Origin: Nitrospinota bacterium
Lineage (GTDB): Bacteria > Nitrospinota > Nitrospinia > Nitrospinales > VA-1
Direction: 5' to 3'
NCBI GenBank assembly: GCA_022567815.1
Contig: JADFGI010000027.1
Coordinates: 1 to 15,001, forward strand
DNA length: 15,001 nt
In this document: positions 1 through 7,656 of the stretch, piece by piece
Position numbering within the stretch: the stretch's first letter is position 1
Layout: the number at the start of each line of letters is the position of its first letter
Translations under genes and position numbers: made by a program
Notes under the pieces: model-generated
The model's database searches: none
What the model saw: the letters and a program-made list of their open reading frames with translations, nothing else
Told to the model about the DNA's origin: nothing

Positions 1-758
1 TCGGCAGGACCCCCCGGTCCAATCCCGCCACCTACACCGGCGTCTTCACACTCATTCGCGAACTGTTCAGTCAGGTTCCCGACGCGAGGGTCCGCGGCTA
101 CAAACCCGGACGCTTCAGCTTTAATGTGAAGGGAGGCCGCTGTGAAGCCTGCCAGGGAGACGGTGTGCTGAAAATCGAAATGCATTTCCTGCCCGATGTG
201 TTCGTTACCTGTGAAGTCTGTTCGGGCAAACGTTTCAATCGGGAAACTTTGGAAATTCTTTATAAAGGGAAATCAATAGCGGGAGTGCTGGAAATGACGG
301 TTGAGGAAGGAAATGTGTTTTTCAAGAATATCCCTTCCATCAAATCAAAACTGGGAACCTTGGCCGAAGTGGGGCTCGGCTACATCCATCTGGGCCAGCA
401 GGCGACCACGCTGTCCGGCGGAGAAGCCCAGAGAATCAAGCTCTCCAAGGAGTTGAGCAAACGCAGTACGGGCCAAACTTTCTATATTCTCGATGAACCA
501 ACGACGGGCCTGCATTTTGCCGACATCGAACAGCTTCTTGCCGTCCTGACCAAACTTGTGGACGCAGGCAACACCGTTCTCGTCATTGAGCACAATCTGG
601 ATGTCATCAAAACGGCGGATCATATCATTGATTTGGGACCCGAGGGGGGAGACAATGGGGGACAGGTTCTCGCGGAAGGAACGCCGGAACAGGTGAGTAG
701 AAACAAAAATTCCTACACCGGGCAATATTTAAGAGACGTTTTGCAAAAATTTAAATAA
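1..758 (+). CDS. uvrA: UvrA, excinuclease ABC subunit A, C-terminal part (5' truncated by window edge)
   Basis: UvrA is the damage-recognition ATPase of nucleotide excision repair; it dimerises, scans DNA with UvrB and loads UvrB at lesions. The reading frame is open from base 3, so the gene starts outside the window; the GTG at 126 is an internal valine, not a start. The visible part begins with the GRTPRSNPATYTG stretch. The C-terminal zinc module follows, with CxxC pairs at 141-152 and 210-221. Next come the second ABC cassette's signature LSGGEAQ (411-431), Walker B ILDEP (486-500) with the following TTGLHFAD, and the switch histidine in VIEHNLD. The protein ends normally at TAA 756-758. 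It converges on atpC with 38 bases between the stops. All key residues in this part are present. The family match is unambiguous. Confidence 0.97.
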   Translation, partial: GRTPRSNPATYTGVFTLIRELFSQVPDARVRGYKPGRFSFNVKGGRCEACQGDGVLKIEMHFLPDVFVTCEVCSGKRFNRETLEILYKGKSIAGVLEMTVEEGNVFFKNIPSIKSKLGTLAEVGLGYIHLGQQATTLSGGEAQRIKLSKELSKRSTGQTFYILDEPTTGLHFADIEQLLAVLTKLVDAGNTVLVIEHNLDVIKTADHIIDLGPEGGDNGGQVLAEGTPEQVSRNKNSYTGQYLRDVLQKFK

Positions 759-796
759 CGCCCATACAGGCAACTCGGGTTTAATGATGGGGATGT

Positions 797-1204
797 TTAT
801 TTAGATTCAGTATATTCCAGGCGGGCGATGGCGCGAAACAGGTCGTCCTGGGCTTCCTGGAACTCCTCCTCACCGAGGTCTGCTTTGCCGAGAATGGATT
901 CGGCCTTGGATTTTGCCTTTTCCGCCCGCTCCCGGTCCACCTCCTGGAGAAATTCAGCCGATTCTGCTAAAATAATCACCCGGTTGTCAGTCACTTCCAT
1001 ATACCCTTGGCTCACGATTAGTTCAGTGGTTACGTTATCCTTTTCATAGGACAAGTTTCCGGGGCGCAGGTTGGTGATGAGCGATGCGTGGTCGTACAGG
1101 ATTCCAAGGTCGCCTTCCGAACCGGGAACGTTGACCTGCTCGACCTCTTCATTGACGACCTGTTTTTCAGGGGTCACAAGACTCAACTTTAGATAATCAG
1201 CCAT
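797..1204 (-). CDS. atpC: F1Fo-ATP synthase epsilon subunit
   Basis: Epsilon is a central-stalk subunit of F1 that sits on gamma and the c-ring and can inhibit ATP hydrolysis. At 135 residues it has the usual bacterial length. It has the N-terminal beta-sandwich (LKLSLVTPEKQVV, VPGSEGDLGIL..HASLIT.LRPG) and a C-terminal helical hairpin rich in Ala, Glu and Arg (about residues 88-135). I chose ATG at 1202-1204 (MADYLKLSL), 4 bases after the atpD stop. The frame stays open to an ATG at 1252 inside atpD, but that would add a lysine-rich tail of 16 residues not typical of the family. No Shine-Dalgarno sequence is visible, so translational coupling to atpD is likely (inference). It is the last gene of the operon. 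Confidence 0.95.
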   Translation of the reverse strand: MADYLKLSLVTPEKQVVNEEVEQVNVPGSEGDLGILYDHASLITNLRPGNLSYEKDNVTTELIVSQGYMEVTDNRVIILAESAEFLQEVDRERAEKAKSKAESILGKADLGEEEFQEAQDDLFRAIARLEYTESK

Positions 1205-1208
1205 AAAT

Positions 1209-2621
1209 TTATTTTGTCTGTAGTTTCTTTTCTTTTTCGAGGACTTCTTCAATGCTGCCTACCATGTAAAAAGCCTGTTCGGATACATTATCCATCCGGC
1301 CTTCCAGGATTTCATTGAATCCTTCTATGGTGTCTTTCACTTTTACATATTTACCAGGGGTACCGGTAAAAACTTCGGCAACGAAAAAAGGTTGAGAAAG
1401 ATATTTCTGAATTTTTCGAGCACGCATGACGGTCGCTTTATCTTCTTCCGACAACTCATCCATACCCAGAATCGCAATGATGTCCTGCAGATCTTTATAC
1501 CGTTGCAGAACTTTCTGAACACCGCGTGCCACGTTGTAATGATCTTCCCCTAAAATTTCCGAATTGAGGATGCGGGAAGTGGAATCCAAGGGATCAACAG
1601 CGGGATAGATTCCCAACTCGGAGATACGCCGGTTCAAAACGGTGGTGGCGTCGAGATGCGCAAACGTCGTCGCCGGAGCCGGGTCGGTCAAGTCATCGGC
1701 AGGCACATAAACTGCCTGAACAGACGTGATGGAACCTTTTTTGGTGGAGGTGATGCGTTCCTGCAAGTTGCCCATTTCGGTCGCCAGGGTCGGTTGATAA
1801 CCAACTGCGGAGGGAATGCGCCCCAGAAGAGCAGACACTTCCATTCCCGCCTGGGAGAAACGGAAAATATTATCGATGAAAAGAAGAACGTCTTTTCCGC
1901 CGACATCGCGGAAATATTCGGCCATCGTCAGTCCGGTCAACCCGACACGCATTCGAGCGCCGGGAGGCTCCGTCATCTGTCCATAAATCAGAGCGGTCTT
2001 GTCGATAACTTTGGATTCCACCATCTCATGATAAAGATCGTTGCCTTCGCGGGTTCTTTCTCCCACTCCGGCGAAAACCGAATACCCACCGTGCTCGGCG
2101 CCGATATTACGGATCAACTCCATGATGAGAACGGTCTTGCCTACGCCCGCTCCACCGAACAGTCCGGTTTTTCCACCTTTAAGATAGGGTTCCAGGAGAT
2201 CAATGACTTTGATACCAGTTTCCAGCATTTCCATGCTGGTGTCCTGATCCTCAAAAGGAGGGGCGTCGCGATGAATACTCCATCTATCTTTGGTTTTTAC
2301 CGGAGGTTTTTTATCTACAGGACGGCCTACCACGTTCAAAATGCGCCCCAGGACTTCCTCTCCAACGGGAACGGTGATGGGAGCGCCGGTATCTTCCGCA
2401 TCCATTCCGCGGACCAATCCATCCGTCGGGTGCATGGCAACAGTGCGAACGATGTCATTTCCAAGATGCAGGGCAACTTCGCAAACAATTTCTTCCTCCC
2501 CTTCTTCGGGGTTTTTGATGTTGATTGCGTTGTATAAAGCAGGCAGTTCCCCGCCCACAAAATTGATATCCACAACGGGACCCATTATCTGGGAAATTTT
2601 TCCAATATTTTTTTCGCTCAT
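1209..2621 (-). CDS. atpD: F1Fo-ATP synthase beta subunit (catalytic)
   Basis: Beta carries the catalytic nucleotide sites of F1, three copies per enzyme. At 470 residues it has the normal length. Visible features are the N-terminal beta-barrel (1-80), the P-loop GGAGVGKT (156-163), the catalytic glutamate in GERTREGN (Glu188), the Walker B strand DVLLFIDNIFRF, the AVYVPADDLTDPAPATTFAHLDA segment and the DELSEEDK region equivalent to the DELSEED lever that pushes gamma. It starts at ATG 2619-2621 with a strong Shine-Dalgarno sequence (2628-2636). It follows atpG by 37 bases and precedes atpC by 4. Every catalytic residue I checked is present. Confidence 0.98.
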   Translation of the reverse strand: MSEKNIGKISQIMGPVVDINFVGGELPALYNAINIKNPEEGEEEIVCEVALHLGNDIVRTVAMHPTDGLVRGMDAEDTGAPITVPVGEEVLGRILNVVGRPVDKKPPVKTKDRWSIHRDAPPFEDQDTSMEMLETGIKVIDLLEPYLKGGKTGLFGGAGVGKTVLIMELIRNIGAEHGGYSVFAGVGERTREGNDLYHEMVESKVIDKTALIYGQMTEPPGARMRVGLTGLTMAEYFRDVGGKDVLLFIDNIFRFSQAGMEVSALLGRIPSAVGYQPTLATEMGNLQERITSTKKGSITSVQAVYVPADDLTDPAPATTFAHLDATTVLNRRISELGIYPAVDPLDSTSRILNSEILGEDHYNVARGVQKVLQRYKDLQDIIAILGMDELSEEDKATVMRARKIQKYLSQPFFVAEVFTGTPGKYVKVKDTIEGFNEILEGRMDNVSEQAFYMVGSIEEVLEKEKKLQTK

Positions 2622-2627
2622 TGCGAT

Positions 2628-2636
2628 CCTTCCTCC
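2628..2636 (-). promoter_or_regulatory. Strong Shine-Dalgarno site of atpD
   Basis: Read on the minus strand this is GGAGGAAGG, ending 6 bases before the atpD start codon. It is one of only three strong ribosome binding sites in the operon, and it serves a subunit needed in three copies. Confidence 0.8.
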
Positions 2637-2658
2637 ACGATTCTTAAATTTTCCGGCA

Positions 2659-3525
2659 TCAGGCCTTTAGGGCTTCGGCTCCGTTTACAATTTCAATCAA
2701 TTCTTTGGTGATATATGCCTGTCGCGCTTTGTTATACGTCAAACTCAGGCCGTTGATCATCTCGCCGGCATTCCGCGAGGCATTATCCATCGCCGTCATC
2801 CGGGCTCCCTGCTCACTCGCGCCAGACTCCAGAAACGCCCGGTACACTTGCACTGTCATGTGCCGTTTCAATAGAGTATCCAGAATGCTCTCTTCATCGG
2901 GCTCGTAAATATATTCCACCAAATTCTTCGTTTCTTCCTTGTCCAGAGATTCGGGAACGACAGGCAAGAGTTGTTCTACGACCACTTCCTGTTGCATGAC
3001 CGACTTGAACTCGTTGTAAATCATGATAATTTTATCGACGGTTTTACCAATATACAATTCAGAAAGAAGGTCGCCGATCTCCATGGCCTTGGCGTAATTG
3101 AAATCACGGGTCCAGTCCATGAATTCATGGGTGATTTTATGGGGCCTATGACGAAAATAATCTTTTCCCTTTTTTCCGGCCAGAATCAGACTCAAATTCT
3201 TATTCTGATTTTCCTCGATGACTTTCACCGCCCGGCGAATTATATTGCCATTGAACCCACCACACAGGCCTTTGTCCGCAGTCACCACCAATACCACGAC
3301 ATTGTCTCCATCGCGTTGATCGAGGAGCGCGTGCAGGTCTGGATTGCACCGTGCAGAGATGTGATTCAACATATCCCTCATTTCCAGGGCATAAGGCCGT
3401 GCATCCTGGATGGCTTTTTGGGCCTTGCGCAATTTGGAGGCGGCAACCAGCTTCATGGCCTTGGTAATCTGCTCGGTGTTCTTGACACTCTGGATTCTTC
3501 GTTTGATGTCTTTTAAGTTTGGCAT
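2659..3525 (-). CDS. atpG: F1Fo-ATP synthase gamma subunit (central rotor shaft)
   Basis: Gamma forms the coiled-coil shaft that turns inside the alpha3-beta3 ring. The 288-residue length is typical. The N-terminal helix reads DIKRRIQSVKNTEQITKAMKLV, the Rossmann-like core contains the family motif DKGLCGGFN, and the C-terminal helix contains ASEQGARMTAMDNASRNAGEMI followed by YNKARQAYITKELIEIVNGAEAL. N- and C-terminal helices of this kind pair to form the shaft. The ATG at 3523-3525 lies 9 bases after the atpA stop. No convincing ribosome binding site is seen, so translation probably couples to atpA (inference). Confidence 0.97.
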   Translation of the reverse strand: MPNLKDIKRRIQSVKNTEQITKAMKLVAASKLRKAQKAIQDARPYALEMRDMLNHISARCNPDLHALLDQRDGDNVVVLVVTADKGLCGGFNGNIIRRAVKVIEENQNKNLSLILAGKKGKDYFRHRPHKITHEFMDWTRDFNYAKAMEIGDLLSELYIGKTVDKIIMIYNEFKSVMQQEVVVEQLLPVVPESLDKEETKNLVEYIYEPDEESILDTLLKRHMTVQVYRAFLESGASEQGARMTAMDNASRNAGEMINGLSLTYNKARQAYITKELIEIVNGAEALKA

Positions 3526-3534
3526 GGCTTGAGT

Positions 3535-5037
3535 TTAGAACAGTCCCTTGTATTCCTGAATGATTTCCTTCATCTTGGTTTCCTTTGCGTCATCCAGCTT
3601 CTTATCTGTTTCGATACCGCTGATGAGATCGGGATACTTTTCTTCTATGAAATTCAACAAACCGCTTTCAAATCTCTTAACATCTTTCAGTGCAATATCT
3701 TCCAACAACCCGCGCACTCCTAAAAAAATCACAATGACCTGCCGGCCCACGGAAAGCGGCTTATACTGATCCTGTTTGAGGAGCTCAACCAACCGTTCGC
3801 CCCGAGATAACTGCGCCTGGGTTGCTGTGTCCAGGTCACTGCCGAACTGGGCAAACGCTGCCATTTCACGGTATTGCGCCAGGTCAAGCCGTAACTGGCC
3901 TGCCACCTGTTTCATGGCCTTGATTTGGGCGGCGCCGCCAACACGGGAAACCGACAAGCCCACGTTGATCGCTGGCCGGACACCGGAGAAAAACAGGTCG
4001 GTTTCCAAAAATATCTGCCCATCGGTGATGGAAATTACGTTGGTTGGAATATATGCCGAAACGTCGCCTGCCTGGGTTTCAATGATGGGCAGGGCAGTCA
4101 TGGAACCCGCGCCCAGTTCGTCACTGACTTTTGCGGACCGCTCAAGCAATCTTGAATGGAGAAAGAACACGTCTCCCGGATAAGCTTCCCGTCCCGGAGG
4201 ACGCCTCAGCAAAAGGGATAATTGGCGGTAAGCGGCGGCCTGTTTGGAAAGATCATCATAAACGATCAGGCAATGTTGTCCGTTATCACGAAAATATTCT
4301 CCCATCGCACAACCCGCGAAAGGCGCGATGAACTGCATGGGGGCGGGTTCGCTGGCGGATGCAGAAACAACAATGGTGAATTTCATCGCACCATGTTCTT
4401 CCAGAGTCTTCACTACGCGAGCGACGGTGGAGCGTTTTTGACCAACCGCCACATAAATACAGAATACGTTTTGCCCCTTTTGGTTGATGATGGTGTCAAT
4501 CGCAACCGCCGTTTTACCCGTCTGCCGGTCGCCGATGATCAATTCCCTCTGGCCGCGCCCAATAGGAATCATTCCATCAATGGCCTTGATCCCCGTTTGC
4601 AATGGCTCGTGCACGGACTTCCTGTCGATCACGCCGGGAGCGATCCTTTCAATGGGTCCAAACTTTTCGGTCTTGATGGGACCTCTGCCGTCGATAGGCT
4701 CTCCCAAGGCATTCACTACCCTGCCGACCAGCTCCGGCCCGATGGGAACTTCCATGATTCTGCCTGTACGCTTGACTTCATCCCCTTCCTTGATATTGTT
4801 GTCGAATCCAAGGAGAATGGCGCCCACATTGTCTTCTTCCAGGTTCAGCACCATGCCGGTCAAGCCACCGGGAAATTCCAAAAGTTCGCCGGACATCGCA
4901 TTTTCCAATCCATAGACACGGGCAATACCATCCCCAACGGAAATCACGCTGCCGGTCTCTTTGAGCTCGATACTCTCGTCAAACCCCTGGATCTGTTTTT
5001 CAATCAGGGAACTAATCTCATCGGCTCGCAAACTCAC
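3535..5037 (-). CDS. atpA: F1Fo-ATP synthase alpha subunit, GTG start
   Basis: Alpha provides the non-catalytic nucleotide sites of F1 and the arginine finger that completes each catalytic site on beta. The length is 500 residues. The P-loop GDRQTGKT is at 169-176. The Arg finger is Arg365 in SVSRVGGAAQ. The C-terminal helical domain contains LDLAQYREMAAFAQFGSDLD. The start codon is GTG at 5035-5037: it lies directly against the TAA of atpH with no spacer, is preceded by a strong Shine-Dalgarno (5045-5051), and gives MSLRADEIS, a normal alpha N-terminus. The first internal Met is only at residue 48, too late to be the start. Confidence 0.98.
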   Translation of the reverse strand: MSLRADEISSLIEKQIQGFDESIELKETGSVISVGDGIARVYGLENAMSGELLEFPGGLTGMVLNLEEDNVGAILLGFDNNIKEGDEVKRTGRIMEVPIGPELVGRVVNALGEPIDGRGPIKTEKFGPIERIAPGVIDRKSVHEPLQTGIKAIDGMIPIGRGQRELIIGDRQTGKTAVAIDTIINQKGQNVFCIYVAVGQKRSTVARVVKTLEEHGAMKFTIVVSASASEPAPMQFIAPFAGCAMGEYFRDNGQHCLIVYDDLSKQAAAYRQLSLLLRRPPGREAYPGDVFFLHSRLLERSAKVSDELGAGSMTALPIIETQAGDVSAYIPTNVISITDGQIFLETDLFFSGVRPAINVGLSVSRVGGAAQIKAMKQVAGQLRLDLAQYREMAAFAQFGSDLDTATQAQLSRGERLVELLKQDQYKPLSVGRQVIVIFLGVRGLLEDIALKDVKRFESGLLNFIEEKYPDLISGIETDKKLDDAKETKMKEIIQEYKGLF

Positions 5038-5589
5038 TTAGGCTACCTCCTCTTTTTCCAATTTTTGTTTTAATAGAGTCAGACGGTTTTTGATAGTTGC
5101 ATCGGCGACCTGGTCTCCGATTTTCAGTTGAATCCCGCCAATCAGGGCTTCATCAACATGGACATTGATCAAAACCGTTTTTCCCAAGATTTTGGTTAAG
5201 GCTGAACGTAATCTCTCAATATTTTCGTTGCTCAACGTTTGCGCCGACCGGACGGAAACTCTGACTTGATTCAACCTTCGGTCGACGATCTTCTCAAAAT
5301 ACTCGGCTATTTTTCCAAGAAACAGGATCTTTTTCCTCTCCGACAGCAGTACCAACAGATTGCAGACCACCTGTTCCACGTTGAGCCGGTCGCATAATTC
5401 CCTGACCATATTGTTTTTCTTTTCCAACGGTATGGAAGGTTGGGAGAAAAACCGAACCAACTGATCCTGCGTTGCAAAAATATTCTTGCATGCTTGCAGG
5501 TTTTCCAAAACAGGATTCAGCAGAGAGTTCTCTTTGACACTGCGGGAGAGCGCCTCCGCATATCGTTTACCTATCAAATTTTCTATCAT
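5038..5589 (-). CDS. atpH: F1Fo-ATP synthase delta subunit (OSCP)
   Basis: Delta joins the peripheral b-stalk to the top of the alpha3-beta3 ring. At 183 residues it has the normal length. The N-terminal helical domain starts MIENLIGKRYAEAL and contains FFSQPSIPLEKK, followed by a segment with NLLVLLSERKKILFLGKIAEYFEKIVDRR. The C-terminal domain has the hallmark DEALIGGIQLKIGDQVADATIKNRL near residues 145-170. It starts at ATG 5587-5589, 50 bases after atpF, with only a weak GGGA upstream. Its TAA stop is directly followed by the GTG start of atpA. Confidence 0.95.
   Translation of the reverse strand: MIENLIGKRYAEALSRSVKENSLLNPVLENLQACKNIFATQDQLVRFFSQPSIPLEKKNNMVRELCDRLNVEQVVCNLLVLLSERKKILFLGKIAEYFEKIVDRRLNQVRVSVRSAQTLSNENIERLRSALTKILGKTVLINVHVDEALIGGIQLKIGDQVADATIKNRLTLLKQKLEKEEVA
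5045..5051 (-). promoter_or_regulatory. Strong Shine-Dalgarno site of atpA, inside the end of atpH
   Basis: Read on the minus strand this is AGGAGGT, 7 bases before the GTG start at 5037. It lies in the last codons of atpH and decides the non-ATG start of atpA. Confidence 0.85.
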
Positions 5590-5639
5590 GGATTCCCAAC
5601 GATTTCTTTATTTTCACAGAACCCGAGGCCCTGCAATTC

Positions 5640-6161
5640 TCAGTTCATCTGCCGCTGTTGCATTTCCTTGATGACTTCTTCGATGGATTCTTCGGTCAGT
5701 CTTTTCCGGTCTGCGTCATCCATTGTCTTTTTCAAAAACTTCTCCGTCGAAGCAATGGTCAATGCAGCAGTAAATCCGCGGACTTCTCCCATCAGCTTGT
5801 TACGGGATATTTCGATTTCCCGTTCCATTTCATTTTGCATCTGCTTGTTTTTAGCGCGAGTCTCGTCCAGGGTTTTCTCTTGAATTTTTTTCGCCTCGCT
5901 GGTCGCCAGCTGAACGATGGTCTTGGCCTTTTCGTGGGTGCTTTTCAGTTCCGCCTCCAGATTGGCTTTAAGCTCCTGTGCTTCTTGCTTGAGCTTTTCC
6001 GCATCGCCAATTTCGGTACGAATCTTATTCTCGCGGTCTTCCAAAGCTTGCAAAATAGGCGGAAAAGCATATTTTTTCAGCAAAAAGAAGAGGAGAGCGA
6101 AAGACACCACGGACCAAAATATGAGTGACTGAAATACTTCAATTTGCTCAAATTGTGGCAT
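5640..6161 (-). CDS. atpF: F1Fo-ATP synthase b subunit
   Basis: The b subunit is the membrane-anchored peripheral stalk that holds F1 against rotation. The 173-residue protein has one transmembrane helix (about 10-28). A cytoplasmic motif KKYAFPPILQALEDRENKIR follows, then a long charged, Ala/Glu/Lys-rich coiled coil to about residue 125 and a C-terminal delta-binding segment (TIASTEKFLKK). Only one b gene is present, so a b homodimer is expected instead of the b/b' pair of cyanobacteria and many alphaproteobacteria. It starts at ATG 6159-6161, 84 bases after atpE, with no visible Shine-Dalgarno. Confidence 0.95.
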   Translation of the reverse strand: MPQFEQIEVFQSLIFWSVVSFALLFFLLKKYAFPPILQALEDRENKIRTEIGDAEKLKQEAQELKANLEAELKSTHEKAKTIVQLATSEAKKIQEKTLDETRAKNKQMQNEMEREIEISRNKLMGEVRGFTAALTIASTEKFLKKTMDDADRKRLTEESIEEVIKEMQQRQMN

Positions 6162-6245
6162 TATAGTTTGTTGTATAGGGTGGGGTTATTAATAAAAATC
6201 TTTTTTTTGCCGTGGTCATTCATGGGATAGATAAAACTAAAAATA

Positions 6246-6476
6246 TTAACCGATATTTCCCATTATGATGAAAGCAAGGACCAGCCCGTAAAGAGCGATC
6301 GCCTCTACTAATGCGAATCCGATCCAGCAATATTTAGCAACTCGACTTTCGGCATTGGGTTGCCGGCCAACCGTTTCAATCGTCTGGGAGAAAATTTGAC
6401 CAATCCCAATTGCGGCTCCGGCGAATCCAGTCGCACATAAACCCATCCCAATTAATGCTGCCGCTCCTAATTCCAT
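6246..6476 (-). CDS. atpE: F1Fo-ATP synthase c subunit (rotor ring)
   Basis: The c subunit is a two-helix hairpin that forms the ion-carrying rotor ring. It is 76 residues long. Helix 1 contains a glycine/alanine motif (20-26) ending in GIGQ (Gln27), the polar loop has RQP (38-40), and helix 2 has the ion-carrying Glu58 in ALVEAIALYG. Family knowledge: Na+ enzymes usually have Ser or Thr just after this Glu. Here the next residue is Ala, with Gln27 and Tyr63 as in chloroplast and cyanobacterial proton-driven c subunits, so I infer H+ coupling. It starts at ATG 6474-6476 with a strong Shine-Dalgarno, as expected for the most abundant subunit, and lies 32 bases after atpB. Confidence 0.96.
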   Translation of the reverse strand: MELGAAALIGMGLCATGFAGAAIGIGQIFSQTIETVGRQPNAESRVAKYCWIGFALVEAIALYGLVLAFIIMGNIG

Positions 6477-6484
6477 GCTTTTAT

Positions 6485-6490
6485 CTCCTT
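6485..6490 (-). promoter_or_regulatory. Strong Shine-Dalgarno site of atpE
   Basis: Read on the minus strand this is AAGGAG, 8 bases before the atpE start codon. It is optimally spaced and serves the subunit needed in roughly ten copies per enzyme. Confidence 0.8.
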
Positions 6491-6508
6491 AAAAAAGTAT
6501 CAACCAGT

Positions 6509-7240
6509 TTAATGAAGATGAATAACATCTCCAATGTATACGCAAGTCAGGATCGTAAAAATGTACGCCTGAATAAAGGCAATCGCCAGTTCCAATCCAT
6601 TAATGATCACGGTAAACCCAAACGGCATCCACCCTACCATCAAGGATGCCGACATAGACAGGCTGAACAAAACAAAAAGAATGGTATGCCCTGCCGTCAT
6701 GTTGGCGAACAAACGCACCGCAAGTGATATAGGACGAGCCAGCATGCTGATGAACTCGATCGGAATCATAACGGGGATCATGACCTTGGGAACCCCCGGC
6801 GGCACAAGAATACTCAGAAATTTTAACCCATGCTTTGAAAAGCCAATAAATAGAGTCATAACAAAAATAAAGCCGGCAAAAGTCCCCGTTACCACGAGTT
6901 GGCTGGTAATAGTGTAGGACCCTGGGATCATTCCGATCAGATTACAGGCTAGAATAAAAAAGAACAGCGTCACTATAAATGGGAAATATTTAGGGGCTTC
7001 TTCTTTGCCAATGAACTCTTCCACCATATCCCTGACAAACTCCAAGGCCATTTCTAAAACACTCTGAAGCTTCCCGGGAATAAGACGAACTCCATTTTTC
7101 ACTACCAGCATGAATAATCCAAACACAACAGCCAGCGCAACCCACATGGCAACGACCCCCTCGTTGATGGATATATCAAATCCCATCAAGCTCAGATGCA
7201 CGAGGGGGTGCAGTTCAAAATGATGTAGAGGGTTTTCCAT
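6509..7240 (-). CDS. atpB: F1Fo-ATP synthase a subunit (proton channel)
   Basis: Subunit a forms the two ion half-channels next to the c-ring. It is a 243-residue polytopic membrane protein. The essential arginine is Arg176 in ISLAVRLFANMTAGH. Glu162 in PIEFIS and the C-terminal motif GLELAIAFIQAYIFTILTCVYIGD (about 215-238) with Glu217 and Gln224 are family hallmarks. The N-terminus HHFELHPLVHL is histidine-rich, as is common in a subunits. It starts at ATG 7238-7240, 2 bases after the atpZ stop. Its upstream AGGACGG lies more than 10 bases away, so its ribosome binding site is weak. Confidence 0.97.
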   Translation of the reverse strand: MENPLHHFELHPLVHLSLMGFDISINEGVVAMWVALAVVFGLFMLVVKNGVRLIPGKLQSVLEMALEFVRDMVEEFIGKEEAPKYFPFIVTLFFFILACNLIGMIPGSYTITSQLVVTGTFAGFIFVMTLFIGFSKHGLKFLSILVPPGVPKVMIPVMIPIEFISMLARPISLAVRLFANMTAGHTILFVLFSLSMSASLMVGWMPFGFTVIINGLELAIAFIQAYIFTILTCVYIGDVIHLH

Positions 7241-7242
7241 AT

Positions 7243-7518
7243 TTAATTTTTTCCGTCCTGATCCTTTGACGATGAATTATTTTGATCCCTGTCTGCCTTT
7301 TCAATCTCTTCGGTCATGGCCTGAGCGGCCCGGTAAACGTTGAGCATACCGGCGGCTCCGCCAAAAACTACGCCTACCACAATTCCCCAGGGTTTGGTTC
7401 CGAAGAAATAATCCACCCCATACCCCATACCTCCGCCTAGTAATGTGGCAACCGTCATTTCGGTCCCCATCCTGAAAGCTATGCCCATGCCTTGACGGAA
7501 GTTGTTGCTTTCACTCAT
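7243..7518 (-). CDS. atpZ: AtpZ/AtpI-family small membrane protein heading the atp operon
   Basis: This 91-residue protein has two predicted membrane helices (about 17-38 and 43-63) and a hydrophilic, Lys/Asp/Ser-rich C-terminus. The motifs GTEMTVATLLGGGMGYGVDYFFGTKPWGIVVGVVFGGAAGMLNVYR match the AtpZ/AtpI family (ATPase gene 1), whose members sit at the head of atp operons. In other bacteria they have been linked to c-ring assembly or Mg2+/Ca2+ supply; I cannot tell which applies here. It starts at ATG 7516-7518 with no Shine-Dalgarno. A T6-GGG-A6 inverted repeat (7522-7536) stands just upstream of the start codon. Position and family agree; the exact role is open. Confidence 0.88.
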   Translation of the reverse strand: MSESNNFRQGMGIAFRMGTEMTVATLLGGGMGYGVDYFFGTKPWGIVVGVVFGGAAGMLNVYRAAQAMTEEIEKADRDQNNSSSKDQDGKN

Positions 7519-7562
7519 TAATTTTTTGGGAAAAAACGGCCTGACAAGGAAAAAAGGAGGCT

Positions 7563-7591
7563 ATCTTACAACAAGCTATAATATTTGTCCA
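7563..7591 (-). promoter_or_regulatory. Candidate sigma-70 promoter of the atp operon
   Basis: On the minus strand TGGACA (7586-7591, 5 of 6 to consensus) is followed after 17 bases by TAAGAT (7563-7568, 4 of 6). Predicted initiation near 7556 gives a leader of about 38 bases before atpZ. This rests on hexamer match and position only. Confidence 0.4.
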
Positions 7592-7613
7592 AAAAAAGTT
7601 TTCCCCTAGGGAA
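7591..7613 (-). terminator. Weak candidate intrinsic terminator after the ferredoxin gene
   Basis: On the minus strand a 5-bp stem with a 3-base loop (7601-7613) is followed by AAC and then seven T (7591-7597). The stem is short, and the T-run touches the putative atp -35 box. It could limit read-through from the ferredoxin gene into the atp operon. Confidence 0.3.
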
Positions 7614-7656
7614 TATTAGCGGGAACCAATCGGAAGAGTTGGCTGAAAAAGAACCA

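Noticed and set aside
126..128. GTG as a start codon for a short UvrA-like gene
   Set aside because: The homologous frame is open upstream to the window edge; this is an internal codon.
759..796. Bidirectional terminator between uvrA and atpC
   Set aside because: Only weak CCC/GGG pairing and no T-run on either strand.
1205..1252. Longer atpC from ATG 1252
   Set aside because: Adds a lysine-rich tail absent from the family and overlaps the end of atpD.
1656..2537. 293-codon plus-strand frame opposite atpD
   Set aside because: Shadow of the strongly conserved atpD; its translation has no domain pattern.
4222..5073. 283-codon plus-strand frame opposite atpA
   Set aside because: Shadow of atpA with no recognisable motif.
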